This document shows positions 7,865 through 16,551 of a stretch of 28,521 nucleotides of DNA, piece by piece. Numbering within the stretch: the stretch's first letter is position 1; each line of letters opens with the position of its first letter. The position numbers and the translations under genes are program-made. Source of the stretch: CALBPI01 sp038529355. GTDB taxonomy: Bacteria; Pseudomonadota; Gammaproteobacteria; Steroidobacterales; Woeseiaceae. The notes under the pieces were generated by a model that was not told the DNA's origin, did no database searches, and saw nothing but the letters and a program-made list of their open reading frames with translations. The stretch lies in NCBI GenBank assembly GCA_038529355.1, contig JBCBDU010000044.1, forward strand, positions 1 through 28,521. Direction: 5' to 3'.

Positions 7865-10800
7865 TTAGCGGCCAGGCGTCCACGGCACGCCGGCGGCGTC
7901 CATCGCTGCATTTAGCGCATCATGGTCGCGCGAGATCGCATCGAGCTGCACGACAATGTTGTCGTATAACGTGCGGCCAATGCGCAACGATTCACGTTGC
8001 GCCGGGGTCGGACCGTAGACGTTGGTGTTTGGACCGAAGCGTGCGTGCCACAGTCGATTCTGAACACTCATCATGTCCCAGTCATGATAGATCTCACGCG
8101 TCTCATTACCGAACAAACGCTCTTGCTGGTCAGCCAGTCGGTCTTGCAGCGACACGGCTTGCTGGTACAACGACTCGCCCGCGGTTGCACGTTTCAACGC
8201 AGCTTTCGCCGCTTCCAGCTCAGCGTGCACCAACATCATTGCGTTGCCAGTACCGTCAGCCACACGCAGCATCTCGTCGACCTGCTGCGCGAAAATCACG
8301 CGCTCGGCCTGCGTCGATCCGGGCAACACCGGATCCGGGCGAATCGACTCAACGGCAAAACGCTGCGTCTGGTTCAACGCCGTTGTGACGCCATCCACGC
8401 GTTTTGCCATCGTTACCGTGTACTGACCCGGCGCGACCATCACGCCCATATCCGGCTCATAGTCTTCTTCCGCTTCCTGCGGCGTCCATGCAACCAGCGA
8501 CGGATAACGCAGATCCCATGCAACGCGATGGAACCCAGCCGTTACTGGCCCTTCGATCTGCCGCACAACATTGCCTTCGGCATCATTAACGGTAAACACA
8601 ATGGCCGGCGCATCTTCACGCGCCTCGTCCAATAACACCGTCATTGGCGGGAAGCTCACATTGGCGTTATCAGCCTCGAGCTTCTCTTCCTTCTCACGAC
8701 GCTGTTCTTTGCTGGTTTGAATGCCTTCCGCAAGATAGTAGGTAAACGTCGCACCAAACTCCGGGTTCTTCGCGACATAGAACGCATCGCCTTGCGACGC
8801 CTGACAACCGTTTTCACTACATCCCAGATCGCGCTTGGGGACATACCATGGCGCCGTACGTACCGGGAACAACACAGAGTCATCCTCCAGCATGTCAGCG
8901 GTCACGCTACGCAGCGCCGTGTAGTCGTCGAAAATATAGAAGCCACGACCAAACGTCGCACCGACCAAATCGTTTTCGCGTTTCTGGATGGCCAAATCAC
9001 GGAAGGCGATGTTGGGCACCGCACCTTTGAGCTTCGTCCAATTGGCACCCGCATCAACACTGAAGAACACACCGAACTCGCTACCCACAAACAGCAGTTC
9101 AGGTTTCACGTGATCCTGCACAACACGCCACAAAACGTGATTATCAGGCAGGTTGTTCGAGATTTGCGTCCAGCGACGGCCGCGATTCTCGCTCTTCAGG
9201 ATGTAGGGCGAGAAATCACCATTTTTGTGATCATCAACGACGACATACACCGTGTCAGCATCATGCAAGTCGGCCTTGATGTCGTTAACGAAGAAGCGAT
9301 TCGGCACGCCCGGCAACCGATCAATACGACGCCAGTTTTTACCGCCATCCTCGGTCACCTGCACCAAGCCGTCATCAGTACCCGCGTAAATAATGTCCGG
9401 ATCAATCGGCGACTGCGAGATGTTCACAATCGTGTTGAACTCCGACATTGCGTATAAATCCCACGGCGCGTCATAGCTCCAGGTACGCCCCATCATCGGC
9501 GCATCGACACGTCGTTCGTTACGCGTCAGATCACCGGAGATCGCTGTCCAGCTATCGCCGTAATCGTCACTACGCCAAATGCGGTGCGACGCGAAGAACA
9601 GGGTCTTCGAATCATGCGGGCTGATCAGAATCGGGGCATCCCAGTTGTAGCGATCTGGTGCTTCGCCTTCACCCGCTTGCGGGCGAATGTAAACCTGCTC
9701 GCCGGTACGGCGGTCGTAGCGGGTGAGGTTACCCTGCTGCCACTCGGCATAAATGATGTCGGGATTGTTCGGATCCACAGCAGACTGGTGGCCATCGCCG
9801 AACAGTGTGACAAACCAATCCCCATTCGTGATGCCGTGTGCACTCATCGTGCGGCTCGGGCCACCTTGCGAGTTGTTGTCCTGGGTGCCGCCATAGACGT
9901 TGTAAAACGGCTTGTCGTAGTCAACCGCGACTTTGTAGTACTGCGTGATTGGCAGATTCGCCGCATACCGCCAGGAATCTGCACCGTCGTAGCTCTCGTA
10001 GATACCGCCATCGACGCCCACCAGCAAGTAGTCGGGATCGTTCGGATCGAATGCCATTGCATGGTGATCGGAGTGCTTGGTGTCACTGTTGACCTTGGTG
10101 AAGGTCTTGCCGCCGTCTTCGGTCACATGCATCCACACGTCCATCTGATAGACACGGTCAAACTGGTGCGGGCTCGCGAAAATCTCGTTGTAATAGTGTG
10201 GCCCGGTGCCGCCAGAAATGTAGTCGCTGCGTTTTTCCCAGCTCTCGCCACCGTCTTCCGAGCGCCAGAACCCGCCCGTGCGATTGGCCAGTTCGATCGT
10301 TGCGTAAATCACATCCGGCTTTTGCGGAGAAATTGCCACACCTGTTTTACCCATAACGGTGTCCGGCAGGCCGCTGGTCAACTCGCGCCAGGTCTCGCCG
10401 CCGTCTTCGGATTTGTGGATACCCGTGCCCGGACCACCATCCATCAAAGCAGCAACACTCCGGATACGCTGCCACGACACCGCGTACATGACATCCGGGT
10501 CGCGCGGGTCCATGTGCACTTCTGAGACGCCGGTGTAGCGGTCGTCATCGTCGTTGTTGCCCAAACCGTCGCCCAGAACCTTGTTCCAGGTCTCACCACC
10601 ATCGGTGGTCTTGTACAGGCCGCGTTCGCCGCCCCCGGACCACAATGGACCTTGCGCTGCAACGAACACGATGTTTGAATCACGCGGATCGACACGGATC
10701 ATGCCAATGCGTTCGGACTCCTCGAGACCCATCTGCTCCCAGCTCTTGCCGCCATCGCGAGACCGGTAAACGCCGTTGCCGTACGACACATGGCGCCCCG

Positions 10801-11149
10801 ATACATTCTCGCCGGTGCCGACCCAGATCGTGTTGGGATTACTCGGATCAATCGTGACGCTGCCGACTGAATAAACAGACTCGTCGTCAAACAACGGCGT
10901 CCACGTGGTGCCACGGTTCTCGGTTTTCCAGATGCCGCCGGAGCCAACCGCGACATACCAGGTGCTCTGGCGCTCCGGGTGGATGGCAATATCAGCGATC
11001 CTGCCAGACATGAAAGCCGGGCCAATTGATCGCCATTCGAGACCCTTGAAGGTCGCTTCATTAAATCCCGGGGTGACCTCTGCGTCATCCTGAGCCCATA
11101 CCGGCACGGCCAGAACCGCGCTAACCAAAACACCAAGCCAGAGTCGCAT
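7865..11149 (-). CDS. Secreted sortilin/VPS10-like BNR (Asp-box) beta-propeller protein
   Basis: A 1094-aa exported protein with a signal peptide ending at about residue 19 (VPVWAQ). The N-terminal ~700 residues consist of repeated Asp-box motifs (S-x-D-x-G-x-x-W), for example SRDGGKSW, SEDGGETW, SEDGGESW and SDDYGDSW, each preceded by DPxDPDxxY-type strands. This is the sortilin/VPS10 and BNR-repeat propeller fold, usually labelled 'glycosyl hydrolase'. I see no convincing catalytic residues, so binding or scaffold roles are equally likely. From about residue 800 the sequence changes to a beta-sandwich-like region (TVNDAEGNVVRQIEG) and then a helical C-terminus (QQVDEMLRVADG onward). An AAGGG ribosome binding site lies about 11 nt before the ATG. 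It is transcribed alone, ending at a hairpin. Confidence 0.87.
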   Translation of the reverse strand: MRLWLGVLVSAVLAVPVWAQDDAEVTPGFNEATFKGLEWRSIGPAFMSGRIADIAIHPERQSTWYVAVGSGGIWKTENRGTTWTPLFDDESVYSVGSVTIDPSNPNTIWVGTGENVSGRHVSYGNGVYRSRDGGKSWEQMGLEESERIGMIRVDPRDSNIVFVAAQGPLWSGGGERGLYKTTDGGETWNKVLGDGLGNNDDDDRYTGVSEVHMDPRDPDVMYAVSWQRIRSVAALMDGGPGTGIHKSEDGGETWRELTSGLPDTVMGKTGVAISPQKPDVIYATIELANRTGGFWRSEDGGESWEKRSDYISGGTGPHYYNEIFASPHQFDRVYQMDVWMHVTEDGGKTFTKVNSDTKHSDHHAMAFDPNDPDYLLVGVDGGIYESYDGADSWRYAANLPITQYYKVAVDYDKPFYNVYGGTQDNNSQGGPSRTMSAHGITNGDWFVTLFGDGHQSAVDPNNPDIIYAEWQQGNLTRYDRRTGEQVYIRPQAGEGEAPDRYNWDAPILISPHDSKTLFFASHRIWRSDDYGDSWTAISGDLTRNERRVDAPMMGRTWSYDAPWDLYAMSEFNTIVNISQSPIDPDIIYAGTDDGLVQVTEDGGKNWRRIDRLPGVPNRFFVNDIKADLHDADTVYVVVDDHKNGDFSPYILKSENRGRRWTQISNNLPDNHVLWRVVQDHVKPELLFVGSEFGVFFSVDAGANWTKLKGAVPNIAFRDLAIQKRENDLVGATFGRGFYIFDDYTALRSVTADMLEDDSVLFPVRTAPWYVPKRDLGCSENGCQASQGDAFYVAKNPEFGATFTYYLAEGIQTSKEQRREKEEKLEADNANVSFPPMTVLLDEAREDAPAIVFTVNDAEGNVVRQIEGPVTAGFHRVAWDLRYPSLVAWTPQEAEEDYEPDMGVMVAPGQYTVTMAKRVDGVTTALNQTQRFAVESIRPDPVLPGSTQAERVIFAQQVDEMLRVADGTGNAMMLVHAELEAAKAALKRATAGESLYQQAVSLQDRLADQQERLFGNETREIYHDWDMMSVQNRLWHARFGPNTNVYGPTPAQRESLRIGRTLYDNIVVQLDAISRDHDALNAAMDAAGVPWTPGR

Positions 11150-11180
11150 GTGTTCGCCCTTATTTTTTTTGAAGACGCCG

Positions 11181-11186
11181 AGTATA
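11181..11186 (-). promoter_or_regulatory. Candidate -10 box for the sortilin-like gene
   Basis: On the minus strand the hexamer is TATACT, about 32 bp before the ATG at 11149, a good match to the sigma-70 -10 consensus. No matching -35 hexamer is seen at 16-18 bp, so the call is tentative. Confidence 0.35.
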
Positions 11187-11386
11187 GCGAAATTGTGTCT
11201 TTTGGGCGGCGCAATTGTTAAACGTTATTACGTCACTTTTGCAGTCATCCGCACGCGCGACTCATCGAGACCGGACAACATCGATGATCGCGATCGAATG
11301 CATCGGCACTGCCTGACACATTGAGTTGATAGACAATCAGCGACTCACTCCAGGGCGGATGAATCGCCTCGTCGCTCGAGACTGGT

Positions 11387-11442
<56 letters not shown>

Positions 11443-11496
11443 AAAAAGACTAACGCGGTGCTCGGCGTATCGGCGTGAGTCGGAAGCTATGCGGCG

Positions 11497-12249
11497 TTAA
11501 AACTGATAGCGAATATCGACAACGCCGTAATGCAGCCAGCCAAAACTGAACACATCGTCCGTATCCGCACCCCCCTCCAGCGTTCGATAGCCACCACCAA
11601 TCCGCCAGTGATCGTCGATTGCATAATCGAGCTTCAGGGCAACATCAAACAGGCGCCCGGGACCACCCGCCAGCCCATCAAAATCGAAGCGCATCATCCA
11701 GCGCTCGTTGACACGGTATTCACTCGACAGATGCAGCGTCGGTACGAAACCGACATTGTCATCGTTCGCTTGCAGCGCGCCTCGCCGCAATTCCACGTTC
11801 GCATCGCGAACAACCCCGGTGAAACCGACGCGCCAACGCAGACCTGGTCGATCGACGAACGTGTAGCGGTAAGTCAACTTGTAGGTATTGAACTGGTAGG
11901 TGCCATCGGTGAGTCCCGCGGGAAATTGCTCGCCAGCGAATTCGGTGTCATTGACCAACGTACCCACATCAGACACCTCTAGTGGTGCTGCCACAAACCG
12001 CAATCCGTGCCGGCTGTTGAGGTCTACCGATGCGTTCAGGCGCAAGAATAACGTCGGCCCGGACCCGGTGAGCTCGGTCATATCAAATTTTGTGCCGGTG
12101 TCGTTGGGGATTCGGATGTCGTTGCGCGAAAAACCGACGCCACCCGTCTCCACACTGAGCTGATACGCCGCGGCGTCCGCCAACGCTTGTGCCCATACGC
12201 CTGAGCTAAGGCACACCACAATAGCGATTAACGAGATTTTGATGCGCAT
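11497..12249 (-). CDS. Outer-membrane beta-barrel protein of unknown function
   Basis: A 250-aa protein starting MRIKISLIA at the ATG 12247-12249, chosen because an AAAGGA ribosome binding site sits 6 nt upstream; the frame is open further upstream but without such support. A signal peptide is followed by alternating amphipathic strands such as YKLTYRYTF, WRVGFTGVV, WMMRFDFDGLAGG and WRIGGGYRTLEGG, ending in VDIRYQF with a C-terminal Phe, the signature of Bam-assembled outer-membrane barrels. The size suggests about 8-10 strands. No close family was recognised. It has no obvious operon partner: the heptamer repeat and an intergenic gap follow, and the DUF1801 gene starts well upstream. It may be structural or a small porin or adaptor; function is unknown. 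Confidence 0.78.
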   Translation of the reverse strand: MRIKISLIAIVVCLSSGVWAQALADAAAYQLSVETGGVGFSRNDIRIPNDTGTKFDMTELTGSGPTLFLRLNASVDLNSRHGLRFVAAPLEVSDVGTLVNDTEFAGEQFPAGLTDGTYQFNTYKLTYRYTFVDRPGLRWRVGFTGVVRDANVELRRGALQANDDNVGFVPTLHLSSEYRVNERWMMRFDFDGLAGGPGRLFDVALKLDYAIDDHWRIGGGYRTLEGGADTDDVFSFGWLHYGVVDIRYQF

Positions 12250-12255
12250 GCGCTG

Positions 12256-12261
12256 TCCTTT
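12256..12261 (-). promoter_or_regulatory. Ribosome binding site fixing the start of the barrel-protein gene
   Basis: Minus-strand AAAGGA, 6 nt before the ATG at 12249. It favours this internal start over upstream in-frame codons reaching 12312, and gives a normal signal peptide. Confidence 0.75.
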
Positions 12262-12355
12262 GATACAACCAACGCATAGCCTACCGGATCTGTTATTCAG
12301 ACAGCCCCGCAATGTTGTCGATACGGTTCACGGCTACCGGACGTTGCGTTCGCAA

Positions 12356-12712
12356 TTAATGCCCCATTGCCTGCAACGCGAGAGGCAAATAGTGCGAGAG
12401 CGCTTTGTCTTCGATATCGCCTATCGTGTACAGCTTGATGTGGCGCCTGCCTTTGCCGCGACCCTCGAGGTGTCCTAACGTGTCATCGATGTTTGCACCT
12501 TGGCTCAACTCGACCGATACGTGTTGCTTGTAAGCGAATACGCCGCAAAACGGCTGCGCGGCGGCAAACAGGATACCGCCATATTTAACGCTTTCAGTCA
12601 CGTTCGGGACGACGCCTCTGACCAGCTTGCGCACTTGTTGCACGAGCGCGTGTTGCTCACCACCAAGTAGCTGCAGATCAGCCACAAAAGCGTCGACAGT
12701 CGTTGTTGGCAT
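12356..12712 (-). CDS. DUF1801 (YdhG-like) domain protein
   Basis: A small cytoplasmic protein of about 118 aa starting MPTTTVDAFV at the ATG 12710-12712; the in-frame codon two positions upstream is TTG. The sequence fits the DUF1801/YdhG fold: a helical N-terminus (VQQVRKLVRGVVPNVTESVKYGG), the segment GGILFAAAQPFCGVFAYKQHVSVELSQG, and the C-terminal HLEGRGKGRRHIKLYTIGDI. In the family the KYGxP-like segment followed by a YKxHVxLxF strand is conserved; the biochemical role is not established. It lies 61 bp downstream of the LytTR regulator gene on the same strand, so co-transcription is possible. Confidence 0.82.
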   Translation of the reverse strand: MPTTTVDAFVADLQLLGGEQHALVQQVRKLVRGVVPNVTESVKYGGILFAAAQPFCGVFAYKQHVSVELSQGANIDDTLGHLEGRGKGRRHIKLYTIGDIEDKALSHYLPLALQAMGH

Positions 12713-12773
12713 ATTCAATAATCTCTAACAGTAACGTTGTTCATGGTGCACGACTTTGAGCCTCATGCATTGC

Positions 12774-13610
12774 CTAACGCATTCCTTGTGCTTCAATGGC
12801 TGCACGCAGCGCCGATTTGCGACGCCGACTCACCGGCACAACCAGTCCCGTCTGCAATACGGCCTCGCAAGCGGAGCCCACCGAACGCACATCGGCAATC
12901 TGATCGAGCGCTACCCACCAGGAGCGGTGCGTGCGTAACCCCTCTATGCCGACGACCGCGCGAACCGCATCTTCGAACTTCATCGTGACCAGCTCTTTGC
13001 CAAGCGCAGTATGAACCCAGACATAGTGGCCCTCCGCGGCAAGCGCGAAGGGTCTGGTGCCTTTGAGGTTACCGGGCAATTTCTCGGTCAGAAAATGAAT
13101 GGCGTCACTGCCGGCGGCCGTTTCAACGCGAAGCTTCAATTTGCCAACCAGGTGAATCGCCGGCAGGATCACCAACGTCGACAACACAACGTGGCTGGAC
13201 ACCAGACTGGACCAGGTCACCGGCACAAGCGGCCCGCCAAGGGCCAGCATCACATGATGTACGCCGACGATGACGGCCGAATTGACGAGCGCGAACGGGA
13301 TCGTCACCAATACGCCGCGCAGCGCGGCGGGCACAGCAGGTGCAAACCGGGCGACAGCTTGTTCCAGCACTGCCCAAGCCAGGAATCCTGCCAACGTGAC
13401 AGCAATCCAATAGGCAAGGCGCAGCGCAAGCCCATAGGTGAAGTAGGTGCCGTAGGGGCCAATCAAACCGAACCCCAGGCCGAGAACCAGCGCAAGCAAC
13501 CAGCGCAGCGATGCGGGTTTGGCGATTTTTAGCCACCACCGGCGAACCGTTCGTGTAGCACGGGCGGTCGTTGGCTGCCGTTCGTTAAATAGTTCTAACC
13601 ACTGCTGCAT
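12774..13610 (-). CDS. Membrane-bound LytTR-family transcriptional regulator
   Basis: A 278-aa protein starting MQQWLELFNE at the ATG 13608-13610, chosen because an AGGAAA ribosome binding site precedes it; the open frame continues upstream to 13844 but would run through the promoter region of the divergent gene. An N-terminal cytoplasmic stretch leads to four predicted membrane helices (about 37-54, 63-80, 97-118, 136-156), then a LytTR DNA-binding domain at about 165-272 (HYVWVHTALGKELVTMKFED, GLRTHRSWWVAL, VPVSRRRKSALRAAI). There is no receiver domain, so it would sense a signal through its membrane part. It is divergent from the DUF2141 and TonB receptor genes, which are its likely targets, and may also control itself. 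Confidence 0.88.
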   Translation of the reverse strand: MQQWLELFNERQPTTARATRTVRRWWLKIAKPASLRWLLALVLGLGFGLIGPYGTYFTYGLALRLAYWIAVTLAGFLAWAVLEQAVARFAPAVPAALRGVLVTIPFALVNSAVIVGVHHVMLALGGPLVPVTWSSLVSSHVVLSTLVILPAIHLVGKLKLRVETAAGSDAIHFLTEKLPGNLKGTRPFALAAEGHYVWVHTALGKELVTMKFEDAVRAVVGIEGLRTHRSWWVALDQIADVRSVGSACEAVLQTGLVVPVSRRRKSALRAAIEAQGMR

Positions 13611-13616
13611 TTTCGC

Positions 13617-13622
13617 TTTCCT
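13617..13622 (-). promoter_or_regulatory. Ribosome binding site fixing the start of the LytTR regulator
   Basis: Minus-strand AGGAAA ends 6 nt before the ATG at 13610. It decides between this start and upstream in-frame codons that would add about 78 poorly conserved-looking residues. Confidence 0.75.
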
Positions 13623-13660
13623 GTACCCGTAACTGGCGGTTGAATCTCTACTCCAATCAT

Positions 13661-13700
13661 GGAACGGAGCAGCGACGCTGTTCCTTATAGGAGTCGGAAC
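13661..13700. promoter_or_regulatory. Inverted-repeat cluster, candidate operator between LytTR regulator and DUF2141 gene
   Basis: The pentamer GGAAC appears three times in alternating orientation: GGAAC at 13661, GTTCC at 13680 and GGAAC at 13696. Within it CAGCG-A-CGCTG (13670-13680) is a perfect 11-bp palindrome. The cluster covers the DUF2141 ribosome binding site (AGGAG) and ends just before its ATG, so a bound protein or folded leader could block translation or transcription. The link to LytTR binding is inferred from position. Confidence 0.45.
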
Positions 13701-13701
13701 A

Positions 13702-14190
13702 ATGTCAAAAGGTTTAGTTGCTATCGTACTGGCCGCCGGGTTCACCGTAGCCTGCGCCGCGCCACAAATTGCCATCGGTGAGCCGCCACCTAAGGGTACC
13801 ACCTTGCAAATTACATTCTCGTCGGTCGCGCCAGAGACGGGCAAGATCTGGGTTGGTGTTTGTACCGAAGCCGAAATGGCTGAGCGCTACAGTGACGAGG
13901 ATGCGCGCTGCACTGCCGAGCGCTGGCTGGATGCCAACGAAGGTGCATCGGTCAGTTTCGATGGTATCCCGGCCGGAACCTACGCCATCACGGCGTTCCA
14001 TGACGAGGACGACAACAACCAACTGGATTTCGACACGCGTGGCATCCCGCTGGAAGCGACGGGTAACGGCAACAACGCCAAAGGTTTTTTCGGCCCGCCA
14101 ACGTTCCGGAACATGAAATTCCAATTGCCGCCAGCCAGCGATAGCCAACAACCGCTCAGCTTTACCGTAGAGCTGTATCGGGTCGGATAG
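13702..14190 (+). CDS. DUF2141 domain putative lipoprotein
   Basis: A 162-aa exported protein. The signal peptide ends in FTVAC (Cys18), a possible lipobox. The remainder matches DUF2141: KIWVGVCTEAEM, SFDGIPAGTYAITAFHDEDDN near residues 85-105, NNAKGFFGPPTF near 124-135. The family has a small beta-sandwich with an acidic DxDxN-type loop (FHDEDDNNQLDF) that may bind a metal; its function is not established. An AGGAG ribosome binding site lies about 8 nt before the ATG. A strong stem-loop and 58 bp separate it from the downstream TonB receptor gene on the same strand, so they are probably one transcription unit, divergent from the LytTR regulator. Confidence 0.87.
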   Translation: MSKGLVAIVLAAGFTVACAAPQIAIGEPPPKGTTLQITFSSVAPETGKIWVGVCTEAEMAERYSDEDARCTAERWLDANEGASVSFDGIPAGTYAITAFHDEDDNNQLDFDTRGIPLEATGNGNNAKGFFGPPTFRNMKFQLPPASDSQQPLSFTVELYRVG

Positions 14191-14201
14191 TGATTGCAGA
14201 C

Positions 14202-14226
14202 GGCGGGCAACGCAGGTTTGCCCGCC
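14202..14226 (+). other. Perfect 9-bp intercistronic stem-loop
   Basis: GGCGGGCAA (14202-14210) and TTGCCCGCC (14218-14226) pair perfectly around a 7-nt loop. No T-run follows on the plus strand, so it is not a standard intrinsic terminator. Its place between the DUF2141 gene and the TonB receptor gene suggests a role in mRNA stability or partial attenuation. Confidence 0.7.
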
Positions 14227-14248
14227 ACGCAATTGCTGACATTCATTC

Positions 14249-16453
14249 ATGCGTTTGTTACCCGCCATCATCGCAACAGTCGTTTGCCACAGCGCCGCCG
14301 CGCAAGACTCGCCTGCACCGAGCGCAGAAGATCAATCCGCACCGATCGAGGAGATCATCGTACGCGGACAAGCACAGCAAGGCGTAACGCTGGGCGCAAA
14401 AGAGCCGGATCTGGTGCTGACGGAAAGCGATATCGCTGCGTACGGCGTGAGTACCATTGGCGAATTGCTGCAGGCGATTGCAGCCGAAAGCGCCAGCGAC
14501 TCAAGCCGACGTGAAACCCCGCCTGTTGTGTTGCTCAACGGCAGACGTATATCGGGGTTTCGTGAAATTGGTCGCTATCCGGTCGAGTCTGTGTCGCGAG
14601 TTGAAGTGCTCTCGGAAGAAGTATCGCTGAGCTACGGGTTCTCACCGAACCAGCGCGTGATTAACTTCATTCTTAAAGACAACGTGCGAATCCTGGCGGT
14701 GGACGCGCGTGCGCGCACGCCCGAAGCCGGCGGATCGACGGAGGTCGGTCTATCGACGCAACGACTGAAGATTAACGGCGACACGCGTCTCGGGTTTGAT
14801 CTTTCGCTCAGCGAGCGACCGGCCATTTTGGAGTCAGAGCGCCGTGTGAGCAGCAATCCCGACGGTGACATCACAGACCGCGCCATCCTCGGCGACCTTG
14901 AGTCATGGTCAATCGGTACGTCGCTGTCGCTAGCTGCTTTGACCGACGCCGTTGCAACAGGCAGCAGCTCGTTTGAACGATCCGTGCTGTCGACACTGGT
15001 TGGTGGCGATGGACTGCGCCAGGATCAGACGACCGATCGGTTGAATGTCGGCCTATCGCTGAACGGGCCGCTGGCACCCACGATCTGGGGGCTGACTGCG
15101 AATCACCAAAACGCCAAACAGACGACGGCGCTGTTCGGCGATGTCAACAGCGCGATGCCGCAGCGCATTCGACAGCGCCAATCGACAACGCGGTTAGACG
15201 GTGTCGTTAACACGCAGATTGCGCAGGGGTGGTTATCGCCGTTGGCCATCACGCTAAATGCCGGTATTGCTCGCGAGCGGCAAGACAATGATCGTGTTAT
15301 TGACGACGCTGCAGGCACGTTCGGACGTGACGTGCTTGAGCTGGGCATGACCGCCGATGTCGCGCAACTGCAACCTCCGCTGTTGCCAGGGGAGCTTAGC
15401 GTGAATGCCAACGTGGCGCTGCGTCGACTCTCCGACATTGGCTCGCTGAGCAGCGCCGGGTTCGGCATCGCATGGCGCATCAATGATTACCTGCAATGGG
15501 ATTTTGCCTATAACGAAGAAGCCGGTGCACCCGAGCTCGCAGCGCTGTCAGCGCCGTTGGTCACGCTACCGAATGCGCGAGTGTTTGATACCACGACTGG
15601 CGCAAATAGCCTTGCGGCAATTGTCGAAGGCGGGAATCCGGCGCTGGTCGATGACTCGCGCCAGGTCGTGCGCTGGGGTGCCAGGCTATACCCGTTGGCT
15701 ACCAATGACCTGACGCTCGCCATCGACTATACGACCAGCAGGATTGCGAACGAGACGCGCCAGTTCGACCTGCTGACCCGTGAGTTCGAAATAGCTTTTC
15801 CCGAACGCGTCGAACGCGCTGTTGACGGCACGCTGATTCGCTTTGATCGCCGTCCTGTCCGCACAACACGAACAGATCAGCAAAATCTGCGTACGAGCGT
15901 GAGCTGGTCATACCGCATTCCGACTAAACGTCGCCGCGCTACCGGTCCCAGACCCAAACGACGTCTGCGCAGCGGTCGGCCAGGCCGGCTTCGGGTCGGT
16001 CTCGTACACAACTGGACACTACGCGATGACATCAGGCTGACGCCAGACAGCCCGTTGCTGGATTTACTCAATGGCGGTGCAACCAGCGCATTTGGCGGCA
16101 CACCCGAACATACGGTTGATCTGACCGCATACCGTTGGAACGAGGGTCTGGGCAGTTTTGTGGCGCTGTCTTATCGTGCGTCGACCCGCGTCGCGTCCCC
16201 GACCAGTACGCTGACGTTCGATGATCGCGTCATCATCAACACACGCGTTTCGTACGAATTCAATTACTCGGGTGCACTCGTTGCGAGGTGGCCGTGGCTG
16301 GAAGAAACCCGCTTGCTGTTTGAAGTCAGCAACTTGCTGAACGATCCGGTCGCTGTTCGCAACAGCAATGGCGCAACGCCGCCTGCGTTCCAGGCCGATT
16401 TGCTGGATCCCATCGAGCGACGCTTCGGCATTGAAATCAGGAAACGCTTCTGA
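14249..16453 (+). CDS. TonB-dependent receptor-like outer-membrane protein with atypical plug (734 aa)
   Basis: A signal peptide (SAAAQ, near residue 19) leads to APIEEIIVRGQAQ, a TonB-box/plug junction. The plug continues with VVLLNGRRISGFREIGRYPVES and VEVLSEEVSLSYGF. The usual plug ending with AVYGxxAxGGVVNI is replaced by LSYGFSPNQRVINFILKDN, a variant I associate with receptors of Sphingomonadales-like bacteria. The barrel ends in EIRKRF with the terminal Phe expected for outer-membrane proteins. Around residues 559-582 there is a strikingly basic stretch (12 Arg or Lys in 24 residues), likely a periplasmic turn or extracellular loop. No good Shine-Dalgarno precedes the ATG, which may reflect coupling to the DUF2141 gene. 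Substrate unknown; the LytTR regulator divergent from this pair is the likely controller. Confidence 0.87.
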   Translation: MRLLPAIIATVVCHSAAAQDSPAPSAEDQSAPIEEIIVRGQAQQGVTLGAKEPDLVLTESDIAAYGVSTIGELLQAIAAESASDSSRRETPPVVLLNGRRISGFREIGRYPVESVSRVEVLSEEVSLSYGFSPNQRVINFILKDNVRILAVDARARTPEAGGSTEVGLSTQRLKINGDTRLGFDLSLSERPAILESERRVSSNPDGDITDRAILGDLESWSIGTSLSLAALTDAVATGSSSFERSVLSTLVGGDGLRQDQTTDRLNVGLSLNGPLAPTIWGLTANHQNAKQTTALFGDVNSAMPQRIRQRQSTTRLDGVVNTQIAQGWLSPLAITLNAGIARERQDNDRVIDDAAGTFGRDVLELGMTADVAQLQPPLLPGELSVNANVALRRLSDIGSLSSAGFGIAWRINDYLQWDFAYNEEAGAPELAALSAPLVTLPNARVFDTTTGANSLAAIVEGGNPALVDDSRQVVRWGARLYPLATNDLTLAIDYTTSRIANETRQFDLLTREFEIAFPERVERAVDGTLIRFDRRPVRTTRTDQQNLRTSVSWSYRIPTKRRRATGPRPKRRLRSGRPGRLRVGLVHNWTLRDDIRLTPDSPLLDLLNGGATSAFGGTPEHTVDLTAYRWNEGLGSFVALSYRASTRVASPTSTLTFDDRVIINTRVSYEFNYSGALVARWPWLEETRLLFEVSNLLNDPVAVRNSNGATPPAFQADLLDPIERRFGIEIRKRF

Positions 16454-16551
16454 TGACGCACGCAACATTGATGTGCCGTCGCTCTACACCCTGATCGGCT
16501 CATGCAGCGGGCACGTGGACTACGCGACCCCCTGCAGAGAGTCACTGGCCT

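Noticed and set aside
8717..9457. 246-codon plus-strand open frame inside the sortilin-like gene
   Set aside because: Antisense shadow of a well-supported gene with repeated family motifs on the other strand.
9584..10525. 313-codon plus-strand open frame inside the sortilin-like gene
   Set aside because: Antisense shadow; its translation shows no domain, while the minus strand carries clear Asp-box repeats.
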